From: Conchocele bisecta
Taxonomy: Eukaryota > Mollusca > Bivalvia > Lucinida > Thyasiridae
DNA: 64,000 bases
NCBI GenBank assembly: GCA_029237695.1
Contig: CM055278.1
Location: 68,749,188 to 68,813,187, forward strand
Direction of reading: 5' to 3'
Position numbers and translations under genes: made by a program. Every line of letters begins with the position of its first letter. The stretch's first letter is position 1. Of this stretch, positions 43,951 through 55,600 are shown in pieces. Under the pieces are notes generated by a model. That model ran no database searches. It had not been told where the DNA came from and saw only the letters and a list, made by a program, of their open reading frames with translations.

Positions 43951-45530
43951 AGGTGCGGTAAGGCCCTGAAATCGCATCCGGTTTTGCCAAAATTTAATTT
44001 TCTCAAAAATATATAAATTTTACCCGTGTTAAATACAAAATTTCATCTCTTTAAAAAATATAATTTTGATCAGTTTACATCATGCGATGACGTCATGACA
44101 CCGCGTGGCGTGACGTCATGAAACCGGAAATTGGCATTTTCTTGACATTTTCTTCACTACGTTCATGAATTTAATACCCAGACCACCCGTGTACCAAGTT
44201 AATATTTTCAATTTAAATTACCTTTGTAGTCATAAACCTACTGTATAAATTAAAACTTGGTACACGGTTGGGCTGGTAGCTAACTTTTGATTTGAATAAA
44301 AAAAATTGGGCCGTATTTCCTCTATCCCAGCTGTCTGGTTATTGTGACACTCAATAGCGTGGATAGGGTATTTATTCCGATGTAAGATATCTATATATAT
44401 ATTTCTATAAAACAACATACCTTGTGTATTCACTGACATAGTTTATTTCATGCATTAATAGCCAAAAATAAGTCATACAAATTGAAACATTTGCGCCTTC
44501 AAAGTTTGTTTATAAAGGGAAGTAACTGTCATCAACTGAATGTGTGTAATGATATAAATTCTCACCATTAAATTCATCACATGCTAGGTTAACTTACATG
44601 TAAGCTAGGTTAATACATGTATTTGTTTGATTTATCATGTAGACTGCCGCATAAAATAACACTGGATAGTGCTATGTAGTTCTAAGTCATTGGATCTATG
44701 TTAATTTATTGATGCATTTACAAGTGTGTGAAATTGGTTGGTTATTGGAAAGGGATACTAACTATCGGATATTTAAAGGGACATGCGTCTCATATGATTA
44801 GGGCCGTAACTACATTGAGGCACGAGGAGGTTGCCTCCTCGTTTTTATTTGGCATCATTTATTTTTATCTTCAAATATTGGCCTATATTCTAGATAGGCT
44901 ATAATACTAACACAAAGTGTAGCTTTAAATAGATACTGTTTTTACAGTTTACACATGAATTATATCGGTATACACCTTAATACCTATGGTCTAAATGTAC
45001 GGGGTTTTGCCATTTTATATTTGCATATGAATTGATATCATAAAAACTGAGTTTGTTTGAAGAATTTACCCATGTGCCAAGTCTTGAAGCTCTACGATGA
45101 CTGAACAACAACCAATGTCTCGCGCGGTATTTGTTCTGAGTTATGTCCCGACGGTTTTGTCCGTTGTTTTTCTCCGGGACCTCCAGGTTTCCACCCCATT
45201 CAAACAAGCTACATACTCAATAGCAGATTCACAAAAATTAAATCTCAGGTCAGATACAGCTGCAAGTTTTGTCTGGTGCTAATTATCATACTTGTAGTCT
45301 TGTTTGCGTTTGCAAAGCCTCTGACGACATATTCTGACATTCGGTGGAATATCCTTGCCCCACACCAGTGCATATGATGGATACTCTTAATATAATCTCA
45401 CTGTTCCTGGAGGAAACCCTGTTCTCGGTCACGTAGATATTACTGATGAGTTTGCATTTAGGGGTGGCATGATTCCAGCATAAATATCGACTTCTGTGCT
45501 TATATGTAGGACATTCTAAGATGTATTAAT
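43951..45530. other. Intergenic, nothing firm
   Basis: A perfect-stem motif CGAGGAGGTTGCCTCCTCG followed by T-rich sequence lies near 44824. No recognised gene. Frames around 44977-45282 have no identifiable domain. Confidence 0.35.
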
Positions 45531-45569
45531 TATAATGTGGGCATATTGCGTTGCTCTTGATGTTCCGTA

Positions 45570-46140
45570 CGTCCTTCCGTCCGTACGTCCGTCCGTGTAC
45601 ATTTACGTCGAAACGTTTATAACAGTTATTCCAACATGTAATATCGTCAATATTACGATAAAGCATTGCTTCAATACTTGGACACTTGAATCATCTGAAC
45701 ATGTGTCACATACCTGCGCAACCATTAACACGACCTTCACATTTGTCACCTTTAAACTATCACTGAAACACTTAGCCATTTTGTTACGTCGAAAAGTTTG
45801 TAAGAGTTTCGCCAACATGTAATATCTTCAAATTACTTAAAGGATTGCTTTAATATTTGGACAGTTCATTCACCTGAATATTTGTGATGCAATCACATCA
45901 CCAATGACATGACAGTTGTGCCCTTCAAAATGGTGCTGACAAAATTAGCCATTTTCTTACGTCAAAAATTGTGTAGGACTTTCTCAAATGATTTTGAAAT
46001 GTGTGTAAATTAAAATATTTCATTTTTGAAACACAATTTCTAGTTAGAGTCCATTGTACCATGGGGGCATATCCATGTTTTACAAACATAATTTCTAGTT
46101 GTGCATACGAAACATAATTTCTAGTTGTGTATACATTGAG
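45570..46140. repeat. Family L: CCGTCCGT-rich repeat with two tandem approx. 178-bp units
   Basis: GTCCTTCCGTCCGTACGTCC is followed by two related units. Each begins TTACGTCGAAA(A/C)GTTT and contains CCAACATGTAATATC and TTAGCCATTTT. Ends with repeated ACAATTTCTAGTTGTG motifs. Confidence 0.65.
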
Positions 46141-46699
46141 GTTCCAAATAAATAAATTTATTTATTATTATTTCCAGATTTCGAATTTGCACCATTGGTG
46201 GAGTATCAATGTGTGGGTTCGAATCCCAATGCAACCTATCATTTTTATTTCAGAAAAGTGTCTCATTTTCCAAACACAACATTGCCGTATGTATCTTTAA
46301 CGGTGTGATAGAATAGCACTGAAACAAATATGATTGCGACATCTGTCATTCGAAAATAAGCTTTACTAGAACTGGCTTACTCGATTAACCCCAGTTAATA
46401 CGAAAGTTTCAACAAAGCCGTGTAGACACAGGTGACCCTCTCATAACGAGCCATGTCATCAGAATCTGCTATATTTATAATTATTGTTTAGATTTAATAA
46501 TAAATACTCGTAATTTTCTTTCCGTGTGTGGGTGGGGGGGGGAGGGGCAGGACCCATGCCTCTTCGTTCTTCACAACGATTTATTTCTGAGAGACATGGA
46601 TTAAATAGCTTTAATTTACCTAATTTTAATATACACATGTGTCTTTTTGTTTCAGATATTGTCTCTGATTTTGTTCAAGTCGCCAGATGCATATACGTG

Positions 46700-47120
46700 T
46701 ATGTTCTATAAAGTTACTATAACATCTTTAGACGTGAAAAATCACCAGATTTTCGTCAAACATGATTGGATTTAACATATTGTTGCATGGGCGTGATCAT
46801 GCGGTGAATTGAAACTAAAATGTTATTTCTCCATGATGATAAAATGCTCGACGTGCAGGGATTTTTCTGACGCAGCGATATCTGAAAACCAAATAACTTG
46901 TTTTATGGCCTTATACATATATATACCAAGTTTCAGGTCTGTAGCTATTACGGTTTAAACGTTTTACGAATTACAAGACAAAATAAGTCGAAAAGGGGGC
47001 GATAATCTATGATCCCGGGGTCGAATACAAAATCAAAATAAACTGTGCGCATCTATTCATCATAACGAAGCTACATACCAAGTTTCATGTGTGTATCTAG
47101 TACGGTTTAAAAGTTTTAAG
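46700..47120. mobile_element. Family O repeat, copy with empty site
   Basis: Contains ATGTTCTATAAAGTTACTAT, GACGTGAAAAATCACCAGA, GACGTGCAGGGATTTTTC, GGTTTAAACGTTTTACG and GATCCCGGGGTCGAA. The second part recurs at 53735-54010. Uninterrupted where the copy at 36995 has a family A MITE. Confidence 0.7.
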
Positions 47121-47124
47121 ACTT

Positions 47125-47560
47125 ACAATGTTGGTATCGTTACATGTTTTCTCTTGATTTGATGGGATTTATACCGATTATCGAAACTATTATTGGTGAA
47201 AGTGTCACAAATTATATAATTGTCAATAAATTTAAATGTGTTGTTTTTATTTCCAGGGAATTAAGCAGAATCATCGGGAATTATTTACTGCAAACTAAAC
47301 TAAATCTCCTTGAAGCTATATGTATATTGCCCGAAATATTAAAAAACTTCGCCAGTCGGAGAATATATATAACGAGTACATCGGTCATCTGTAATTATTT
47401 ACCTATAGTGCAGGCTACATAGTGATTAATGAACAGTGTCAGCCCCGATCAGACTCATACACGTACACATTTTAAAAATCGATTAGAAAATAGCATACAC
47501 GCATATAAGGTCTACACCCGCGCAGTCTGATCATAGTATACACATATAGCAACTGACATA
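47125..47560. repeat. Duplicated block P, rearranged copy
   Basis: ACATGTTTTCTCTTGATTTG and CCGATTATCGAAACTATTAT, then GATTAATGAACAGTGTCAGC and ATAGCAACTGACATA. An internal deletion compared with 43010-43775. Confidence 0.7.
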
Positions 47561-47739
47561 TTATTAATCTTATTTTTGTGAATAACTTTGTAATTCCATT
47601 GATAATAGTGCAATTCACGTTCATAAGGATGATAATGCTAAACTAGCCTATATTGATCTGTTTGATTACAAGATTTGTGCAAAGTTAAATTATGAGACCC
47701 TAATACAAAGTGTTCTCTTAAATGTGCAGTACGGCAAAC

Positions 47740-48170
47740 ATGTTCTACTGATTTGTAATTTCAGCATAGACTTTGTCCTATTTGATTATCTTTGACATAG
47801 TTGCAAATTGCAATACTTAATATAATTTCATCTTTATTTGACATGGTTAGAAATAATTAACGTAATTCCCTTTTTACATACACGGGAATTATAAATCTTG
47901 GTCAGACTACGTTCGTTTACAAAATTACTTACGCTGGTTGTAACTATTTGTATCGTTGCATGTTTTCTCTTGATTTCACGTCAACATTAACGAGATTTCC
48001 ACCGATTATCGAAACTAGTATTGATGAAAGTGTCACAAATTATAAAATTGTCAATAAATGGAAATGTGTTGTTTGTATTTACAGGTAATTAAGCAGAATC
48101 ATCGCGAATTATTTACTGCAAACTAAACTTCCTTGAACTTTATTTGTACAAAGGAAGAATATTTAATTCC
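47740..48170. repeat. Duplicated block P, copy 2
   Basis: Full match in order to 43010-43400, from GATTTGTAATTTCAGCATAG to GCGAATTATTTACTGC. Confidence 0.78.
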
Positions 48171-48554
48171 ACATTTGGTATAAAATATTTGCGATGTCAT
48201 TTACGGAAAACACTTTAACTATGGAAATAATTTTCACGTGGTCATAAATGTCATTTCAATAAAATAAACATGTTCGGGAAGTGAGATACATGTTAACCTT
48301 ATCAGATACGTTAATTCGAATATCACAGTGGTCAATGGTGGTCTCGCCACACTACATGTACATGGATTATCGATTTACATATCGATAAAATTGCATACAT
48401 CACGTGACACCTGTGGATTTACGAGAGATTACGGAAAAAGCCGATATCACGGAAATTGCCGACTGACCATCACGTATTGGTCAGCTGAAATTGACCATGT
48501 GGTCACTATGGATTTTGTCCAGGTAAGGTGGCCGCGAAAGTTGGATATGAGTCA

Positions 48555-48665
48555 AAACATGTTGCCCCTCGGTACTGTAGACGACCCGATGCCCTATTGT
48601 CCTTGGTCTTTGGCCTCGGGCAGTAGTGCCTCGGATCGTCCACAACACCTCGGGGCAATATTTGT
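48555..48665. repeat. Imperfect hairpin
   Basis: GTTGCCCCTCGGTACTGTAG, ACGACCCGATGCC and GGCCTCGGGCAGTAGTGCC pair imperfectly with GGATCGTCCACAACACCTCG and GGGGCAATA. Confidence 0.55.
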
Positions 48666-48840
48666 GACTGTTCCCTCAAACAGCCAGTCAAGATTGTGGT
48701 GTTATTGACAACGTCATGGATATTTCACAGAGTTTAACCAATGAAAAAGTTCGCGATGTCATGTGGTAAGCGATATTGTTGATTGGTTGAACTGAACAGA
48801 CAGTGCGCAATAACATTGAACATAATTACTATTGTAATAT

Positions 48841-49282
48841 ATGTGGTTCGACCATGTCCACCGTGGGTAAACGTTTGCTGTGACACGAGGGAACTGTTTG
48901 AACCCAAGGCCGTAGGCCGCGGGTTCAAACAGTTCCCGCGGGGCACGGCAAACGTTTACCCACGTTTGGGCATGGTCGAACGTTATTGTTACATTTCTGT
49001 CTGAAATATCATGCAATTTTAGCATTTATGCAGTACTTTCGGCACTTGATAATCTGCTCCTTTCAAACAGCTGATGCATATTCCGGGGCCGCAGCAAAGG
49101 TCACGTGCGCGGCCGCATTAATTTCAAAATTTCAGTGCAACCGTTGTGAACTGGTCTGGTGACGTGGTGGCGCTTTCTAGTAACATCATGAGACACGTGC
49201 ATTACGTAAGGGTCAAACTGTACGCGCTGTGTGTTTGAACACAGCTGTGAGCGGTGTCAAACAATGACAGTCATGTAATAAT
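48841..49282. mobile_element. Family I repeat, copy 4, abutting gene C stop
   Basis: The hairpin at 48845-48985 (GGTTCGACCATGTCC ... GGCATGGTCGAAC, tip GGCCGTAGGCC) is followed by the full conserved tail ending GACAGTCATGTAATAAT. The end is about 6 bp from the gene C stop codon. Confidence 0.8.
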
Positions 49283-49287
49283 GAGTA

Positions 49288-49658
49288 TTAAACGGATGCC
49301 ATGGACGGACATTTCCTGAGTTTGTTGACACGTTTAATCATGGTCAAATTGTCTAATGAGGCGCCAGGAGTCCTAGATCTGCGCATGTCCAGATCGCGTA
49401 TCCGCTTTATGGCGGGAAGAAACTCCATTGAGACCCCGAGTTTCGCGATCTCCATGTGTGACGGGTATTTCGGGATGGGAATGTCCAGTGACGCCGCTAG
49501 CATCGCCTTCTCCTCCGCCATGTTATCCATGACTTCACGACGTGAGTGGTGCTTGACGTAGCAATAAGGCTGCACCATGACAACGGCGCTGCATATACAC
49601 AGGCAACCTCCGATGATGAATGCTACGGTGTATGACTCTGTGACGTCGAACAACGCGC
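49288..49658 (-). CDS. Gene C last exon (TM11-12, C-tail)
   Basis: Acceptor TTTTCTTCCACAG|GC. ALFDVTESYTVAFIIGG, then CSAVVMVQPYCYVKHHS. The cytoplasmic tail ends RKCPSMASV, with TAA at 49290-49288. Confidence 0.87.
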
Positions 49659-52600
49659 CTGTGGAAGAAAATGTTCAAGTTTAAGCAATATTAAATGGTG
49701 CTAAAACGCCAAGGGGTTATGAAAAAGTAGTCCGGTATAAAAAAGGTAATCCGGAATGTTTAGATATCATAGACACAGTTTGCTCGCAAATCCTGATCCA
49801 TTATTGCCCAATTCCACTCGAGAAACATGTTGGGTTTTTTTCTAACTAATTTTGATTCATGCATATCCAGTGCAGACAGGTTGCAGATCATGTAAAAGTA
49901 GGCCACATAGGATTCATAAGAATATTGAAAGCAGGAGAGACTGGACTTATTGGATGTGATTTGGTTAAATTTTATAGTAAAACTATATGGTGTGAATGAG
50001 ACCGGTTGTGGTTGTCATGTCAGTTACAATATCACTGGTGCAGCACTCCGCATCGGCATAAAATGTTACAGATCGAAATCTGCACCGGTTTCCTGACAGA
50101 TACCACTCAGCTTTTCTTAGATCTATCACATATCACGCATGTTCTTATGTACACAATGTCACATGGCGTGTCTCAAATGTACATCAAGATATCTTCCTTC
50201 ACTGAAAAATTACATTGTGGCCGGTGCATGTAGATACTTTTTTGTTAAAAGAATGAACTATAATTAATGGGTAAAGTTAATTCATGATTTAAAAAAAGAT
50301 TTTGTTTAATATAATTACGTTTTATATAAATTAATTACAAATGTACAAGCAACAGTTATGTTCTTGCTTAACATGTCCTACCTCATCATGTGACTTACCT
50401 GCGATTGGTCCTCCAACCAGCTGTCCCGCTGCCTCGAACAATAACAAACACCCATACCCGTTGGCAAATCGATGTAGACCCAATATCTCTATCAACAGAA
50501 TAACTAACAACGTTCCAAAACACCCAGACAGGAGTCCAAACAGGGCACAAACAGTCATTAGTCCCTCGAATGAGTTACAATTAGGTACTATAATCACGCA
50601 TGCGCCGGCGAATGCGAAAGACACTGAGTAGAGGACGAAGCAATTGAGGCGCGGATGCTGTCCCAGAAGACCGTACCCGAATCGTCCAATCAGATTAGCG
50701 ATACCGATACCTGAAAAATGGCGGGAAAATATGAGAATGCAACTATAACTGTTATGCGGTGTTTACTTGGATGGCAATAATGGCTCAATTGTGACACAAA
50801 TGAACACAAAAGTATCATAAACTGCATTTATTTTGTAATGTATATTTTTCTGGTAATAGTGTACAGTGAGTATCATGAATGTCTTGATATAGAATAATAG
50901 TTTATTGCATCGAGGCAACTGTCTCATGCGCATACACATGACTATGGTATAATATGAATTGGTTTTGTAAGTTTAGATTCAATGATCATTAAAGCATGCT
51001 AAATGTGTATGAAATGTATTTTATGCATGTGCAGGGTTGGTGTTACACAAAGTTTGGCTTTAGATATGAGTGAACAGAAAATATGGTATTACTTTGATAC
51101 ACAACCGCATGCGCTAATCTTGACATGTACCATGTACGTACTTGTAAATGCGTTTATTACAAAATACTTGAGACTCAGTATTGTGTTTGAAAGCAAGCAG
51201 CTTAATTTGACTGATCCTGAGATGTGCTACAGCCCAGCCACAGCCATTGAAAATGCTTAATGTCGAGTTGATATTGCCATTAGACGTTCACAAACGTTTC
51301 CATGTTGACAAGAATAACACAGGCACCACCGCCTGTGTTAATATTGTCAACATGGCAACGGTATTGCTTTGTTTCGATGGAGGGATTTCATAATTGAGCT
51401 AAAATATCGCACAGTCAGATTTAGATATGATCTAACCTTAAGTATCAGTTGTTGTACATACATGTATAATTCACAAACATTACCTTACTTAATCGTCCAC
51501 CCAGATGGCCCAAAACATACCTACATACCCGGTAAAAAACAGACAGGGTCTTGAGAACAAACTGATGTAAATTTATGTTAAAAAAATCCTCAACCATTTG
51601 CAGACTGCAATTTTTTAGTATAAATTTAAATTTCCGCCAGCAAACTTTAAAAACAAAATGAGAAGAAAATACGGTGTACTATAATTAACTTATTAAGTGT
51701 AAATGCATGAACGGATATAAAACGTGCACAAGTCCCCAAATAGTTTTTTATATTACTTCAACAGTAAATAGTGTCAACTAGCATACAGAGTTTGTTTGTT
51801 TTTTCACAGAACCATTATCAAACCTACCCGCACGCGGACGCTTAACAGAGAAAGAACTGTGTACTATACAGCCTTACCTGAGATCAAGAAGGCGCTGCGA
51901 TCGGCATCAATTCCTTTTGTCTCAGCGAGAGCGGAGATGTGTATATACAGCGCAGATATACCGCAACAGAAGAGGAAATTGTTAATACACAGCATGAGAT
52001 AGCCTTTCTTCTTGAAGGGCGATATATCCAATATCGGATGTTCCTCTGAGATTTCTACCCTTTTGATTGGCCGCACGAGCGCGCCTAGAACACATATATT
52101 TAGCGTTATCCCGCCTAGTAGTAAAAGGCTCTGTTTCCAGTCGTACATATTGATGAAGTAGCGTATAACGGCCGGGTATAGGAAGTTGCCGACGCCGACG
52201 CCGCTAGCTGCGATGCCGGCAGCCAAGGTGATATGTTTGTCGAAGTAGTAGGACACGCAGGTGATGGCAGGAATGTAGGCGATACCAAACCCCGCGCCTA
52301 GAATGACACAAGCGCAAAAATAGTATATATATAGGAATAAACGGGTTTTCTTTTAGAATTTGTCGAGATGTAAAAGTTTTAAAGTTAAACAATACTGGAC
52401 GAAGGGCTTATTTCTTAAAGTTCCAACTACACCGCCAGTATTGTTGCACTTTTAAATGGTTATACCCCGATATATTATCTCTCATTGTAGCTACATTTAT
52501 AATTTGGTTTTACAGACGAGTAATCCAAAACATTCGTCTACGAAATATATAGCCATCATTATATGTTGCATTGTGTAGGCATTTCCAATGGCGCTAGCAT

Positions 52601-55600
52601 GCAACGTCATCGATTGTTTGGTGACTGGCCATGTGTAGTGTTGAATAAAAGCAGGAATGCCGAAATTGATCCTGATCAAATAGCACATTCCAAAAGTCAG
52701 AAAACGAACCATATTGCTTGTTAGAAGCATGACGGGTATTTCATTAATGGAATGGCGACCCGTGTAGATCCTGATCTGGATCTATATTGGTCGCAAACCC
52801 CATAATCTACACAATCCATAAGCATACTCCACATATAAGTGAATATGTAGTGTATATTTAGTCTCATGTTGTCGTGGTTTTTTAAACAACAAGGCTAGAC
52901 CACTCCATATAGATTTACTATATAATTTAACCGAATGTCATCCAATAAGGCCAGTCTCTCATACTTTCACTATTCGTATGGATGCTGTGGTACCCACTTG
53001 TACATAACCTGTACTGGTTCTGCATGAAATAAACAATAGGTTCACTTACTCATAAGAAAGAAAAATCCAACCTTGTCATATCCCTCAATATTGCTTAAAT
53101 TTTTTGCCACGGAAACTCTGTTTACATCGCATGACCAACAAGTAAATGCTACAAATATGCTGAAAATATGCTGACAACTGGTGTTAGTAGCACCTCAAAA
53201 TGTTCCTCAAGTGAAACTGGGTAGTAATGGATCAAGATTTGCACGCACTATTTTTTTATACCGGACTACTTCTGCATACCCCCTGGGCGATTTGGCGCCA
53301 TTTTGGTATTGTCTAACCTACAATGAATATTGCAAAGCTTACCTGTGAAGACACCAAATGAAAAGAAGAGATAGTATATATTGGGGGCGAAGCAGCTGCT
53401 GGCGATGCCGACGGCCGCCATTGCGCCCCCTATTATGATCATGGGACGGCACCCGTACCGGTTGGTCAGCATGCTCGAGACAGGGCCTGTAACACAATAA
53501 TCGTATGATGGCTAGTTATTCCCATCACTGTAATATTTAAACCATATAAAGTAGTTCATGACTAGAGAAAAGACGATGCGCACCATCGCAATATACCCAC
53601 GCTTCCAAATTTCTAAGTCAGAAAGAGAACTTTTGATTATTGATTCGCACCCCCCCCCCCCCCAGGTCATGGATTATATTGAAGATTACCCATGACCGGG
53701 GGGGGGAGGGACAATCAATAATCAAATATCAAAATATTACTTTGCACATCTACACGCCACTAGGAAGCTGCATACCAAATACAAAGAAAGTTGAGATTTA
53801 AAAGTGTTAGTTCTTGCAAGGCAACATTGCGAAATTCAAAGGGGGATAACCCATGACCCCGGAGTCAAAACAAAAATAGAAATTCACTTTGCGCATCTAC
53901 ACACCATAAAGAAGCTACATACAAATGTCAGGTCTCCAGTGATTGCGGTTTAAACGTTTTACTTCTTACAAGAAACGTGTTGGACGGGCGGATGAAAAAC
54001 CATGACGAAAACAATATACAATGTATCTATTTTTGCTAAAAAGTGGGTATCGAGGATTTTACCGTATGTTCATGATTTAATTGCAAAGCTTTCTTAGCAT
54101 GAAGTACGAAGAGAGTGTTAGTTTATTTAAGCAGTCTAGAATTCTGCAAGAAGCATAGCTTTACAGAAGTACTTAAGCAAGTAAGCACTAAATAGCAAAG
54201 CGATATAGGAGGTCAGCCACATTCAGCTCCGTGTTCAAGAATACGACAATCCGACTTCCCAAAAATGTAACCCAATCAAATGTAATGTATATATTTACCA
54301 TTCCATAATTGGTCTCTGTAACAAATTGATCATTATAGCATGACATGACAGTCTATACGATATATATCGGGGGTTGGTCATTCTTCCAGCCGGTCATCTG
54401 GCAAGAATCTCCCGATGGTCACTCCGGGACAACCCGTGATACCGTTGTCTGTCCGAAATATATCATTGTTAGTATTATGATATCAAACCGTCATCGATAG
54501 CCGTAAGCGATAGACATCGGGTAGCCTCCACAGCGTCCAGCGTCACCTCCCGCTCATGTTCCTAGACAATAGTGAAACATCAGAGAATGAGTATTTCGAA
54601 TGTATCTGTTTACCTGTAATGAAAGAATGCAATGCTAACAGGGTTAAATCACAATATATATATATATATATATATACATTACTAACGTTTTATAAATTAT
54701 GAGCTCTGTATTGGCACAATACGTACTGTACTGACTGATAACATAATGTCGTATCAGTATTGACCTGATACGAATCTCATGGTTACAACGAATTTAAAAC
54801 TAAAGTTTCATTTGTCGAACAAACATTTCCGTGTTCATTTCAACAAATCCTTATTATATTTAATCATCGGCTAGTATAAAACGTTAAACGTTACCTGTTA
54901 AACAGAATACCAGCCTAGTGTCTGCTGAAATCAAGTGTATCAGGCGGCTCGGCTTGGAAACGGTAAGAATTCCTCGGCGAGACTCGGAATTCCTAGCCTT
55001 GATTAATAAGTTTGACGTCAAAAGACACTACTGTCTGTTCGACGTTTTTTTTCTGCCGACGAACGTTGGCTATTAAACACATTAAATCTAACAAATATTT
55101 AAAGGTAAGTACGTTTTCATGAATAACAAAACGGTCACCCTACCCATTCTTTTTACTTGGTGAAATTCCATCAAATATAGTTATGTCGAAAAAAAAACAG
55201 GTGTACGGGACAGTCAGAGTAGAAAACGAACGCATTTGTCAATCGACTCCGAAACCTGGCTATATAGCTTGAAAATGGTATAACTAAGAAAACAAAGGTT
55301 CGATTTTGAAAATCGGCCCACAAATTCCATTTTTTACATAGGGTACCTAGTACCCTGTGTATTGGTTTCGAGTGGCTCATTTAACCACGCCCCCAACTCC
55401 CCTCGATGGGCTCCTCCGTAGTGATATGTGATATTTTGTGCAGATTCTGATTATACCATATGCATTGTGTTACTCATCCTTTCAATGCAGTTTTGAAACC
55501 GCTAATTGAAAATAATATTATGAAAAACTTCTTGCACTGCACAATATCAACAACGGATATTCTACGTACAAAATACATCGGATTATTTTGTTGCGCGTGA

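Noticed and set aside
44820..44855. GC-rich hairpin followed by T run, like a bacterial terminator
   Set aside because: The window is eukaryotic and there is no gene upstream; probably a repeat fragment.
45097..45282. Small frame near 45.1 kb as a gene
   Set aside because: No recognisable domain, splice context or start support; may be a retro-fragment.
47144..47422. 92-codon frame in block P as a protein
   Set aside because: The other block P copies disrupt the same frame, so it is not conserved.
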